From positions 1-64,000 of the forward strand of contig JABISZ010000044.1 in the NCBI GenBank assembly GCA_018668255.1: a stretch of 64,000 nucleotides of DNA, given 5' to 3'. The stretch comes from Pseudomonadota bacterium. GTDB taxonomy: Bacteria; Pseudomonadota; Gammaproteobacteria; Ga0077536. The position numbers and the translations under genes were made by a program. This document shows, piece after piece, positions 9,449 through 18,067 of this stretch. Each line of letters opens with the position of its first letter. Position 1 is the first letter of the stretch. The notes below the pieces were generated by a model. It was not told the origin of the DNA. It saw nothing but the letters and a program-made list of their open reading frames with translations, and did no database searches.

Positions 9449-11496
9449 TAGATAGCTTCTCCTTTCTTAGCAACTTTGTTCAGCTCTATAATCATATTAC
9501 CGTAATCGTCTACTGTACCTACTCCATATGGAGGAATTACGGCACACGCATGCTCAAATTCCACAATACAGGGTCCAACAACCTCTGACTGAGGACCGAG
9601 GGCATGGCCGTCATAAATGGTGCTTTCATGCCACTGACGGTCAAAATAAACATCTCGAACACCTTTCTTTGCGTCGTTCCCGCTGGCTGCGACCATGACT
9701 GCAGGCGGTCGTTTAGTTTTGCCCACTGCGGCCAGTCCTAGAACAACGATGGATGGCTCGAAATCATCCGAACTCACTCCGAATTCCTGATTATGGCATT
9801 GATGAAATCGTTGTGAGAGCTCTTTCAAATCATGTTCATCTAACACCCCTTCAGGCACTGGTGTCTCAACTTCATAACTCTGTCCTACATAACGCATCTG
9901 TGCCGTTCTTGTTACAGAGACGTCTGCTTCGACAACACCATCGGCCTCCAACAAGGCTAATGCATCAGACTCTAACTTCTCATAAAGTTCGTTCATCAGG
10001 GCGGCATCAGCATCGACAACAGCCGAGAAATAAAACACTTCTAAGTCATGTCTGAGATCCATTGCGGTAGCCCCAAATGCCGATGCGACTCCTGCAGCTG
10101 CGGGGACAATGATCGTAGGGACATTAATAGATTCTGCAATTAAGAAGGCATGCATTGCACCCGCCCCTCCAAAGCTAGCCAAAATAAAGTCTCGAGGATC
10201 GCGTCCCCTTCCTGTAATGACTTTCTTAACCGCTTGCGCCATGTTTTCACAACCAATCCGAACCATTCCATCCGCAGCTTCAATAGTGGATAAGCCAACC
10301 CGTTCTCCAACCTTGCTTACCGCTGCTTCGGCAGCGGAAACATCTAACATCATTTTTCCACCAAGCGATGGTTCTATCCTACCTAAAAGTAAATTGGCAT
10401 CAGTGATAGTGGGCTCCGTCCCCCCTAATCCGTATGAGGCTGGACCAGGACTAGAGCCGGCAGATTGGGGACCCACTCTCAGGCTATTACCATCATCAAC
10501 CCATCCAATAGAACCACCGCCCGCACCTACGCTATGGATGTCTAACATAGGCACTATTACGGGAACTTCCCACTCTATCTCATGATCACGGGTAACCAGT
10601 CCTTTGCCATTTTCAACGATAGATACATCAAAGCTAGTGCCCCCCACATCGGTATGTATTATGTTCGGGCAATCACCCTTTACCTCGTTTAAGTAAGCAG
10701 CATAGGCAACGCCTCCTGCGGGCCCAGATTCAATCAACTCTTCAGGATGGTGTTTGGCGTACCCCACCCCTGTAATACCTCCGCTAGATTTAAGGATCAT
10801 TAACCTTCCTTGAAATCCTGCGCTCTCAAGGCTAGCTTCCAAATGTCCGAAATACTGCTCCATGACAGGCATCGTAGCTGCTCTTATCGCGGCAGTAACG
10901 AAACGCCCGTGTTCCCTAAATAAAGCACGAGTGTCCGAAGATGTGATGCAATAAATGTCAGGATTCTCTTTAAGAATAATGTCCCGCATCTCATCTTCGT
11001 GCCGAGAACTAACATAAGAATTAATAAAAGCCACGGCGACTGATTGAATATCATGAATACGAATTTTAGTAGCTATATTTCTAGCTGCCTGTAAATCAAG
11101 AGGTCGAACCACTTCGCCATTGACATCAATTCTTTCGTCCAAGGTATATCGATACCTTCTTTTGATAATCGGACGTGGTTTGGTTTGGTAGGGGTTGTAA
11201 AGCTCTGCACGATGTTGACGACCAATTTCGATGGTATCTCGAAATCCGTTGGTAGTGACCATTGCTACCTCAGGATAGTCTCGCGTAATAAGCGCATTAG
11301 TTGCCGTCGTAGTGCCGTGCATCAAATGCGATACGTCTCTCGCTTCTATCCCTGCTTTCTTAAGAGCATTCATTACACCTAAGGACCTATCAGGCTTAGT
11401 TGTAAGAACTTTAGAGGAGATTTGTCGGTTGTCCTGCTCATCCCAGGCAAATAGATCCGTAAAAGTTCCGCCGACATCAATCCCAACTCGCCACAT
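9448..11496 (-). CDS. Hydantoinase A / oxoprolinase A-type subunit
   Basis: A 682-residue HyuA-family ATPase. It has two actin-like phosphate loops (DVGGTFTD at 7-14, DVGGTSFD at 283-290), the HGTTTATNALI segment (60-70) and a glycine-rich GGSIGW turn. HyuA proteins phosphorylate the substrate for the B subunit. The gene leads the hyuAB-type operon and has GAGAGGAAA before its ATG. Length is usual. A separate terminator lies upstream, between it and the selenoprotein gene, so it probably has its own promoter. Confidence 0.92.
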   Translation of the reverse strand: MWRVGIDVGGTFTDLFAWDEQDNRQISSKVLTTKPDRSLGVMNALKKAGIEARDVSHLMHGTTTATNALITRDYPEVAMVTTNGFRDTIEIGRQHRAELYNPYQTKPRPIIKRRYRYTLDERIDVNGEVVRPLDLQAARNIATKIRIHDIQSVAVAFINSYVSSRHEDEMRDIILKENPDIYCITSSDTRALFREHGRFVTAAIRAATMPVMEQYFGHLEASLESAGFQGRLMILKSSGGITGVGYAKHHPEELIESGPAGGVAYAAYLNEVKGDCPNIIHTDVGGTSFDVSIVENGKGLVTRDHEIEWEVPVIVPMLDIHSVGAGGGSIGWVDDGNSLRVGPQSAGSSPGPASYGLGGTEPTITDANLLLGRIEPSLGGKMMLDVSAAEAAVSKVGERVGLSTIEAADGMVRIGCENMAQAVKKVITGRGRDPRDFILASFGGAGAMHAFLIAESINVPTIIVPAAAGVASAFGATAMDLRHDLEVFYFSAVVDADAALMNELYEKLESDALALLEADGVVEADVSVTRTAQMRYVGQSYEVETPVPEGVLDEHDLKELSQRFHQCHNQEFGVSSDDFEPSIVVLGLAAVGKTKRPPAVMVAASGNDAKKGVRDVYFDRQWHESTIYDGHALGPQSEVVGPCIVEFEHACAVIPPYGVGTVDDYGNMIIELNKVAKKGEAI

Positions 11497-11550
11497 GAAA
11501 ATTTCCTCTCTAAATATAGTTTCTTTAATTGCCTATCTTATCTCACAATT

Positions 11551-11581
11551 AAAAAAAAGAAAGTCGCCACCATAAAGCGAC
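11551..11581 (-). terminator. Possible Rho-independent terminator of the selenoprotein transcript
   Basis: On the minus strand, GTCGC (11581-11577) pairs with GCGAC (11567-11563) across a 9-nt loop and is followed by a T-rich run (11562-11551). The stem is only 5 bp. It lies about 200 bases past the selenoprotein stop. Confidence 0.45.
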
Positions 11582-11787
11582 ACAACCTCATATAAGTTCA
11601 GAGCTTAATAATGGATTTATGTCATACAACATTTTCGCTTGAGGTAGGCCTGTAAACCAGAAAGATGACACCCTCGAAAGGTTACCATCTCATTTACTAG
11701 TGGCTTGAAAGCGCACAAAATCTGCAGAAAATTAAGGCTCTATTACTGCCAACAGTAAAATTCAATACGGCTTCACCTAAATAATTC

Positions 11788-12519
11788 TTAACTAAAGCAG
11801 TTGCTCAGAGCTGACTTGACCACTGTCGGGTCAGATCGTCGAGCATAGTCTTCCGCCTGGTCTTTCCAAACAACAACGCCTCTCTCGTCGACAAGTAAGC
11901 TTGTTGGAACAGGTAATCCAGGCCTCCCTGGCAGTCGGAAGTTATTTAGATTTTTGTTGCGCAGACCAAAAAGATTGATCACTTTAAGCTTCGGATCCGC
12001 TAGCATAGTTGCTTTAAGGCCATGCATTCTTCGTCCCACACTGATTTCTGCCGCCGTGTCAGTAGAGATTGTAACCACCATCACACCTGCCTCATCAAGC
12101 TCAGGTCTTAACTCTTCCCATCGCCGTAACTCAGCGACACAATAGGGTCACCAGTGTGCCCTGAAAAACTTAATCAGCACTCTAGACCCCGACAGATCAG
12201 AGCTACCAAATAGCTTCTTATCATCTGTTTCGGTGGTAAAAGCAGGGATAATATCGCCAAGGCTTATCCCTTCTTTGTCTGCTTTTTGCTTACCCGTAAA
12301 AGTTAACACCAGTAGTAATATAGAAACACCTATAGCCCATGCACCAGCTAAATCCGTGCCTGTATTCATAGAGGCTATACCTAACAAAACACTCAAAAGC
12401 CAGAAGCCCTGAAACACTCGCGGCGTTTTAGGAAGATTTACTTTCCATGCTTTATGAAACCAAATAGAAGTAGTTAGGAGTGCGGCGATAAGCCCAATTA
12501 TGCCGGCGTACTGTGTCAT
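11788..12519 (-). CDS. Selenocysteine-containing membrane peroxiredoxin-like protein (UGA recoded)
   Basis: Read through one in-frame TGA at 12150-12148, this is a 243-residue protein. Three hydrophobic helices (about 3-21, 36-52, 57-75) precede a thioredoxin-fold redoxin domain (about 86-243). The TGA is codon 124 in RAHW-U-PYC, where related AhpC/TSA-type proteins have W-C-P-Y-C, giving a UxxC redox centre with C127. The family pattern continues past the TGA in the same frame: AELRRWEELRPELDEAG, TISTDT, LADPKL, PVPTSLLVDERGVV, ending at TAA 11788. By the positive-inside rule the redox domain may face the cytoplasm. Peroxide or disulfide reduction is the likely role. It is divergent from EthD. 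Stop-and-restart as two proteins is unlikely, because the downstream part would lack the active site. Confidence 0.9.
12117..12150 (-). promoter_or_regulatory. Candidate bacterial SECIS element directly after the UGA
   Basis: After UGA (12150-12148) the message can fold with U11-C12-G13-C14-U15-G16 pairing to C22-G23-G24-C25-G26-A27 (numbered from the first base after UGA; one U-G wobble), closed by a 5-nt loop AGUUA at 12131-12127. Two further wobble pairs can extend the stem, or CCC next to the UGA can pair with GGG at 12119-12117. The loop starts 16 nt after UGA and has G at its second position, as SelB-binding bacterial SECIS loops do. No folding program was run. Confidence 0.7.
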
Positions 12520-12685
12520 ATACTATCCTAACTTTGAATGGCGAATAATGCTCAGTATTGCCTAAAAAATAAGACAGGTCTAGTGACAAAAAGAGCGGCC
12601 AAATATCAAATATTTCAAGCATCACTGAAAGCGCTGTTCAGAGACAGAAGAAATATTTATATTGGAGCTTTAGGGGAGTTTAATC

Positions 12686-13090
12686 ATGATTAAGTTAGTT
12701 TATTGTCTACGGAAAAAAGAAGGTATCTCACAAGAAGAATTTCATCGATATTGGCGAGAAGAACATGCGCCGTTAGTAACAAGCGTTGCACATAAATCTA
12801 AATGCATAAAATACATCCAAAGCCATACCATCGATACCCCTCTCAACGATTTGTTCGTTGAATCAAGAGGGTTGGCCGAAGCTTATGACGGGATTACTGA
12901 ATGTTGGTGGGAATCGGAAGAAGCGCTAGTCAATGCCACCAAAACTGAAGGAGGCGTAAAAGTATTTCAGGCCATGCTCGAGGACGAAAAGAGTTTTATA
13001 GATTTCAGCCAATCGCGTGTTTTTATGACCAAAGAAAATTTGATTTTTGACGAGGCGCTTAATATTCCTTATGACGGATCTCCGAAATAG
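12686..13090 (+). CDS. EthD domain protein
   Basis: A 134-residue dimeric alpha-beta barrel protein. The signature is at the start: LVYCLRKKEGISQEEFHRYWREEHAPLV, with the Y-W-R-x-x-H-A-P core typical of EthD. EthD proteins were named from an ether-degradation cluster and often accompany P450s and other oxygenases; most have no proven reaction. GGGGAGTTTAATC precedes the ATG. It is divergent from the selenoprotein gene and converges on an LLM oxidoreductase. Confidence 0.85.
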   Translation: MIKLVYCLRKKEGISQEEFHRYWREEHAPLVTSVAHKSKCIKYIQSHTIDTPLNDLFVESRGLAEAYDGITECWWESEEALVNATKTEGGVKVFQAMLEDEKSFIDFSQSRVFMTKENLIFDEALNIPYDGSPK

Positions 13091-13157
13091 CCCACCGTTC
13101 GTAGCCTAATAAGCGGCTACAGGAGCGACCTCAAAACAGGAAGGTAGCATAACAAAC

Positions 13158-14018
13158 CTATATTGCACCTATGCGTCGCCCAATCTCTGCGTAGCGATCC
13201 AGCCATCTCAGCACCGTATCTTTGTCTTCTGTGGGGCATCGAGGGATCGCTCTTTCTATGCACCCCATGTCGGCGTACCTCTTAAGGTCGTCTTCGGACG
13301 TCTCGTAAATATCGAACATCGAAATAGGCGCGTCTTCCGGTTTACGTCCATTCTCACGTAAACGTGCGTGTAGATCAGCAATACTGTCGTCCAAACTTGT
13401 CATTAAACCATCTATTGGTATCCAGCCTTCTGCATAATCGGCAACCCTTTGGCAACCCCATTTTGATCCAAATGTACCAATAATGACCGGTGGGTGAGGC
13501 TTTTGCACAGGCTTAGGATAAGACCAAACTTTCTCGAAGTTCACCCAATCACCTTTGAAACTAGCCTCTTCCTGAGTCCAAAGTGCTTTCATAGCTTTTA
13601 CTCGCTCTTCAAGTACTTTCCAGCGCTTAGAATAAGGAGTTCCATGATTCTCCATCTCTTCCGCGTTCCACCCCGCACCTACTCCCAAAATAAATCTTCC
13701 ATTAGATAAGCGATCAATCGTGGCCACAGTTTTGGCAAGAGCCAAAGGGTCGTGTTCAATGACAAGACACACACCTGTTCCAATTTTTATTGTTTTAGTA
13801 ACCACAGCGGCAGCAGCGGCACTTGTAAACGGATCACTCATATGGATATATTCTTTTGGAAGTGGTCCTCCACCGGGATATGCAGTCTCTCTGCTGGCAG
13901 GAATGTGAGTATGTTCCGGGAACCAGATCGATTCGAAACCACGCTCCTCAGCTGCAATAGCTAGCTCATCGGCACGTATCGTGTACTCCGTATTGAAACT
14001 AAAGACCCCAAGCTTCAT
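13158..14018 (-). CDS. LLM-class (F420-type) oxidoreductase (first of three)
   Basis: About 286 residues of a luciferase-like TIM barrel. Signatures are KLGVFSFNTEY at the start, GFESIWFPEHTHIP, IKIGTGVCLV, LSNGRFILGVGAGW, and HPPVIIGTFGSK. This pattern is close to the F420-dependent LLM subgroup, although FMN cannot be ruled out from sequence. ATG 14018 is preferred over a TTG at 14045 because AGGA lies seven bases upstream. It is 54 bases from the nitroreductase upstream and probably cotranscribed with it. Confidence 0.88.
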   Translation of the reverse strand: MKLGVFSFNTEYTIRADELAIAAEERGFESIWFPEHTHIPASRETAYPGGGPLPKEYIHMSDPFTSAAAAAVVTKTIKIGTGVCLVIEHDPLALAKTVATIDRLSNGRFILGVGAGWNAEEMENHGTPYSKRWKVLEERVKAMKALWTQEEASFKGDWVNFEKVWSYPKPVQKPHPPVIIGTFGSKWGCQRVADYAEGWIPIDGLMTSLDDSIADLHARLRENGRKPEDAPISMFDIYETSEDDLKRYADMGCIERAIPRCPTEDKDTVLRWLDRYAEIGRRIGAI

Positions 14019-14072
14019 AGCAATTCCTATCTCTAAAAAATCCAAGAATGAAAAAGATTAGTGACCGAGAAG

Positions 14073-14765
14073 CTAGCTACCCCAACGGTTATAATGGCAA
14101 ACATCTTCAAGTGGTAAACGTTTCGCTTTCCCCAGATCACCTCCCTGGAGCCAAGCAATAGGTAATAATGCTGTCTGGGTAATGTCTGCAGGGATACCCA
14201 AAAGCTGAGCGGCTTCCTGCTCGTAAATTAGATGTAAACTTGTCCATGCGGAGGCAATCCTGCGCGCACGAAGCGCTAACATCAGTGACCAAGTCGCAGG
14301 CAAAATCGAACCGTACATAGAGGCTTGAGTAAAGACATCCTCTTTTTCAAATCGGCTCTCAATACACGGAACAATTAAAGCAGGCGCTCTTTGCATGTTT
14401 TCCATGAGATAGCCGGCCGACTTCAGAACCCCGTCTTTTTGTTTGCTTCGAAGATCGTCTGGTTCGAACTCTCGAGTAGCACTAACACCGGTGCGCGTGA
14501 GAGCTGTTGCATCAGCCACATATTTTTCTGCACCTTTACGATAACAATCAGCTAATCCTAATTTCAGATCAGGATCAGTAACCACCATGAATCGCCAAGT
14601 CTGTGTATTTGCACCAGTGGGTGCCTGAAGGGCAATGGTCAGCGCCTCGTCAATTATTTTTCGAGGTACTTCCTTCTCGAAATCTAATCGTAAGCGAACA
14701 CTGCGTGTCGTATTGAGCACATGATCGACGCTCTCCAAGTCAATCGGTCTAACATTATCCTTCAT
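14073..14765 (-). CDS. Nitroreductase family flavoprotein
   Basis: A 230-residue nitroreductase-fold protein. The N-terminal TTRSVRLRLDF segment is the usual R-S-x-R FMN-phosphate contact, followed by APTGANTQTWRFMVV and a C-terminal PIAWLQGGDLGKAKRLPLED. Such FMN enzymes reduce nitro groups, quinones or enones with NAD(P)H. GGGGGGAGA precedes the ATG. It lies just downstream of the PQQ dehydrogenase gene and upstream of the LLM gene on the same strand. Confidence 0.85.
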   Translation of the reverse strand: MKDNVRPIDLESVDHVLNTTRSVRLRLDFEKEVPRKIIDEALTIALQAPTGANTQTWRFMVVTDPDLKLGLADCYRKGAEKYVADATALTRTGVSATREFEPDDLRSKQKDGVLKSAGYLMENMQRAPALIVPCIESRFEKEDVFTQASMYGSILPATWSLMLALRARRIASAWTSLHLIYEQEAAQLLGIPADITQTALLPIAWLQGGDLGKAKRLPLEDVCHYNRWGS

Positions 14766-14794
14766 TTATCTCCCCCCGAGATTTATAGTCTTGA

Positions 14795-16666
14795 TTATTC
14801 GGCTGTGAAAGCAAGTAAAACATTTCCCCCATGAGCGCCAAATTTAGCGTATCCAGAAGTTACAAAGACGGTCCCGTCAACAATCACCGTACCCGGTCCA
14901 TCTAAGGCGCCCCCTCGCGCTTTCGCCCCACTGACTGATGTATAGTCTCTAAGCGTGTCATATTCCCAAATTATCTCACCCGTTTCGGTGTCATAGGCCT
15001 TTAACACACCGCTCAATGCACCCGAGAAAACAGCGCCAGGAATAACAGTAACACCAGCATTCTGAGCTGGGCTACATTTGTTAGGACTTTCGACTCGACC
15101 CTCACAGCTCCCTGGAGGTGCTTCCCAAATTATATTGCCTGTCGCCGGATCGACGGCAAACATGCCGCCACCAGTTTCTGGGTTCAACTCCGTATCCGCG
15201 GATAGAAACTTCTGATCTCGCCAAGTTGCATCTGCTGCTGCAACGTAAATCTGCCGCCCATCATTTGCAGGCCCCCACTCAATGCCACCCAAAATTCCAC
15301 CTTCAGCTAATTTTTTCTGCCATAGAAATTTTCCATTATCATCTGGATCCATTGCGTGAAGAACACCCGTTTTTTGCCCTGCTGCTAAGACTCTTTTGCC
15401 AGAAGGTAATTCCATCAACATAGGAGAAGAGCCCATATCCTCATCGGGTCCAGCATCATCAGGGCAATTCTCACCTGTCCCATTTTGGCAAGAGGCATTC
15501 CATGCATCGCCCGCCAATCCTTGATAAACCCACTCGATTTTCCCAGTTTCCATGGACAGAGCGACGATGGAGTCAGACGAGTCAGTAGCAGGTGCAGAAT
15601 AATTGTCGCTGGTCGCGGCATAAATCCGATTTAGCTTTTTATCAATCGTTACCGCTGACCATACTGTCGCGCCAGATGGTCCGACCATAGCATGACCTCG
15701 AGAGGTCTCACCTTGAGCGATGGGCTGTTCGTCTATTGTATAGGTCTGCCAGATAGTCCGACCTGTCCCAGCATCAATCTTTAAGATAGTCCCTCTGAAA
15801 GAACAACATTTATAGGCCGGATCAATAGCAAGTCCTTCTTCTAGCGAAGTAATCCCAACATATAACGCACCCTCGTGATGTTGGAACCCGCCTACAATGC
15901 GCGCCGCGGGATGCGTGTCACCACGGATCTTCCAAATCAGCTCACTAGTCACTGCATCTATTGCATAGATCCAACCTCCAATATCTCCAAAAAAAGCAAC
16001 TAACCGTTTTTCAGGGCCGACTTCTTTTAGTAATGCAGCATTTTTTATACTGTTGTCCGCTTGAAACGTCCAATAGGTGCAACCTGTATCAGCATCTAAT
16101 ACATACATTTTCCCGGTCTTACTTCCGATATAGATCCGCCCATCAACCACAGTAGGCTGACTTTCCACATTAGACTCACCGGGAAAAGCAAAAGCCCATT
16201 TAAGCTTTAGCTTTCCAACATCATCTTTAGTCAGGCCCGCACTCGAAGCATCTTGATAGCGCATATTCTCATCACTATTACCCCAACCATTCCAATGCGC
16301 CTTACCGAAAGTATCGACTGATGTCTTAATAGGGCTTTCACAGATGTTGGTTTTCCCCCCCTGCCAATTCGCGGTATATTTTTCCCCGGACAAATACTCC
16401 GCTACAGCCACACGTTGTGGCCCATCCATATTCCATTGTCCAATCACTCGCATCACACCAGTTTCCATCGCAGTAACAATAGCTCCTGCAGAAAGGTCAT
16501 TTAGCATTTTTTTAGTCGGAGTCCTGCCCACCGCATTGTCGTGACAGCTAGCGCACTGTTTGTCATAAATCTCAGAACCCGTCTCTGCAGACACACTCCC
16601 CCCAGCTAAACTAAAACTCAAACATAAGACCAAAAAAGCTGAAATCCTAATAGATCGACGAATCAT
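14795..16666 (-). CDS. Secreted quinohemoprotein alcohol dehydrogenase (PVA dehydrogenase-like)
   Basis: About 623 residues. A Sec signal peptide (ending near SVSA) is followed by one cytochrome c motif, CASCH (C38, C41, H42), then a beta-propeller of PQQ-type blades with repeated A-x-D-x-x-T-G-x-x-x-W units. The heme-first order and W-N-G-W-G-N segment resemble cytochrome-type polyvinyl alcohol dehydrogenases rather than methanol dehydrogenases. It would oxidise an alcohol in the periplasm. The ATG at 16666 has GGGGAG five bases upstream and is preferred to the GTG at 16672. Heme attachment would need the ccm operon at 46 kb. Confidence 0.9.
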   Translation of the reverse strand: MIRRSIRISAFLVLCLSFSLAGGSVSAETGSEIYDKQCASCHDNAVGRTPTKKMLNDLSAGAIVTAMETGVMRVIGQWNMDGPQRVAVAEYLSGEKYTANWQGGKTNICESPIKTSVDTFGKAHWNGWGNSDENMRYQDASSAGLTKDDVGKLKLKWAFAFPGESNVESQPTVVDGRIYIGSKTGKMYVLDADTGCTYWTFQADNSIKNAALLKEVGPEKRLVAFFGDIGGWIYAIDAVTSELIWKIRGDTHPAARIVGGFQHHEGALYVGITSLEEGLAIDPAYKCCSFRGTILKIDAGTGRTIWQTYTIDEQPIAQGETSRGHAMVGPSGATVWSAVTIDKKLNRIYAATSDNYSAPATDSSDSIVALSMETGKIEWVYQGLAGDAWNASCQNGTGENCPDDAGPDEDMGSSPMLMELPSGKRVLAAGQKTGVLHAMDPDDNGKFLWQKKLAEGGILGGIEWGPANDGRQIYVAAADATWRDQKFLSADTELNPETGGGMFAVDPATGNIIWEAPPGSCEGRVESPNKCSPAQNAGVTVIPGAVFSGALSGVLKAYDTETGEIIWEYDTLRDYTSVSGAKARGGALDGPGTVIVDGTVFVTSGYAKFGAHGGNVLLAFTAE

Positions 16667-16742
16667 GAACACTCCCCTAAATTAAACATCTAACCAATAT
16701 AAATGAGCCGATGTTATTTGTCATGGTTGCATTTAAATCAAG

Positions 16743-17198
16743 CTATCCTGCAACTTGACGTTTGCGCATAATTTGCGGTATCTCAAGTGTGATAATAAGC
16801 TCTCCCTTTTGATTTTCTCCTGTATAGCGCATGCGTACAATTCCCCTATCATTTCTAGATTTAGATGGGATTATCTCCAACACTTCTCCTGTCCCATATA
16901 AAGTATCTCCTGGACGCAATGGCATGTGCCATATAACTTTATCTATTCCTGGGGCACCCATACCGCACTCTGACATCACACCCGTGTCCCAGAATGATCG
17001 AAATGTCAGTGCGATGGTCTGAAGCCCACTTGCAATTAACCCTCCAAAGACACCTGATTCAGAGGCATGCGCATCGATATGAATGGGTTGCGGATCGTAC
17101 TGAAGCGCAAAATCAATAATATTTGCCTCGGTAAAGGTTATACCTTTACCTTTAAACCGTTCACCAATTTTAAAATCTTCGAAAAAATAGGCGCTCAT
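16743..17198 (-). CDS. MaoC-like hydratase/dehydratase
   Basis: A 151-residue single hot-dog protein. The signature F-K-I-G-E-R-F near the start, ANIIDFALQYDPQPIHID with the catalytic D-x-x-x-x-H, and GGLIASGLQTIAL are the (R)-specific enoyl-CoA hydratase pattern. It would hydrate enoyl-CoA intermediates. The start is ATG 17198 with AGGGGA upstream, not the TTG three bases earlier. It lies between the RidA-like and PQQ dehydrogenase genes on the same strand. Confidence 0.9.
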   Translation of the reverse strand: MSAYFFEDFKIGERFKGKGITFTEANIIDFALQYDPQPIHIDAHASESGVFGGLIASGLQTIALTFRSFWDTGVMSECGMGAPGIDKVIWHMPLRPGDTLYGTGEVLEIIPSKSRNDRGIVRMRYTGENQKGELIITLEIPQIMRKRQVAG

Positions 17199-17224
17199 CA
17201 AAAGTCCCCTCTATTTGTTTTGTA

Positions 17225-17701
17225 CTATTTGCCAAGATATGCGGTTGCCTTGATCTCAAACTCAAGGCCAGGTGTCGACAGGGAAGTCACTCCTACGCCG
17301 GTCCACGCAGGATAACGACCTGTGAAATAGCGATCTTTAACTTTCACCACCAAAGCTAAGTCTCTCATGTCGGTATGGTAGGTTACTATTTCCACCACAT
17401 CGTCAAAGTCAGCAGAAGCCGCTTCCAATACGGTTTTCAAATTCTCAAAAGCCTGCACTAGTTGAGCTTCTTTCCCTATTACTACATTCATATCAGCGTC
17501 TCTTCCTACCTGACCTGCCACATACAGAGTGTCGCCCGCCCTGACTGCAGGCGAATAATGATAGCGTTCATTGATGATTTTCATCGACGGAGGAACAATG
17601 TCAATTCTACTCGCTTGCATCGCCGATAAATCGCTTTGCGGGAACAAAAGTATCAAGATGGAAAAAAAACCAGCAAAATATCGAGGCTTAAAAACATTCA
17701 T
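17225..17701 (-). CDS. Exported RidA-like (YjgF/UK114) protein lacking the usual arginine
   Basis: A 158-residue protein with a signal peptide (hydrophobic core 8-21, likely cleavage near LSA/MQA) and a RidA domain: YSPAVRAGDTLYVAGQVG, FENLKTVLEAAS, and YPAWTGVGVTSL. In imine-deaminating RidA the last motif is normally R-P-A-R-x-x-V; here the key arginine position is W133. It is therefore probably not a classical enamine/imine deaminase. It is 24 bases upstream of the MaoC gene, likely in one operon with the PQQ dehydrogenase, which is also exported. Confidence 0.85.
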   Translation of the reverse strand: MNVFKPRYFAGFFSILILLFPQSDLSAMQASRIDIVPPSMKIINERYHYSPAVRAGDTLYVAGQVGRDADMNVVIGKEAQLVQAFENLKTVLEAASADFDDVVEIVTYHTDMRDLALVVKVKDRYFTGRYPAWTGVGVTSLSTPGLEFEIKATAYLGK

Positions 17702-17843
17702 TTTGTTGTATCTCCTAAATTAGCGTGAATCAACTTTAACTCGGCATCTGTATTCCATAGTCGATGATAATATATAGACTAAAGAATGGCCGTCAAACCT
17801 TCAGCGTCTTTACCTCAGCGTCGAGAAAACTTATATTGTCCCA

Positions 17844-18065
17844 ATGAATTATAGACGCAATAGCTTTACCATATTAAAGCTTGGCAGCGCATGCTGGGTA
17901 GGCACAATATCCATAATGCTGATTGTGCAACTATTCGTCGGAAGTTCGATCACCGATTTAACCTACTTGATGGCCATCATACTGCTCCCTCCGGTAGGCC
18001 TATTCATCATATGGGCGTCGATATTCACAGTTATCGATCTATTTTCCAAAAATTGGCGTTCTTGA
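17844..18065 (+). CDS. Small two-helix membrane protein, unknown
   Basis: A 73-residue frame with two predicted membrane helices (about 14-33 and 37-60) and basic ends. No family recognised. The ATG lacks a clear ribosome site. It is followed two bases after its stop by another small membrane frame, which suggests a coupled pair. It could also be the first half of a frameshifted single gene. Confidence 0.5.
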   Translation: MNYRRNSFTILKLGSACWVGTISIMLIVQLFVGSSITDLTYLMAIILLPPVGLFIIWASIFTVIDLFSKNWRS

Positions 18066-18067
18066 GC

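Noticed and set aside
9753-10585. Plus-strand frames inside the HyuA gene
   Set aside because: They are antisense shadows of a well-supported gene with family motifs.
11788-12519. Reading this locus as a pseudogene or as two separate proteins split by a nonsense mutation
   Set aside because: The TGA falls exactly at a redox-active Cys position, the frame and family pattern continue for 119 residues beyond it, and a SECIS-like hairpin follows.
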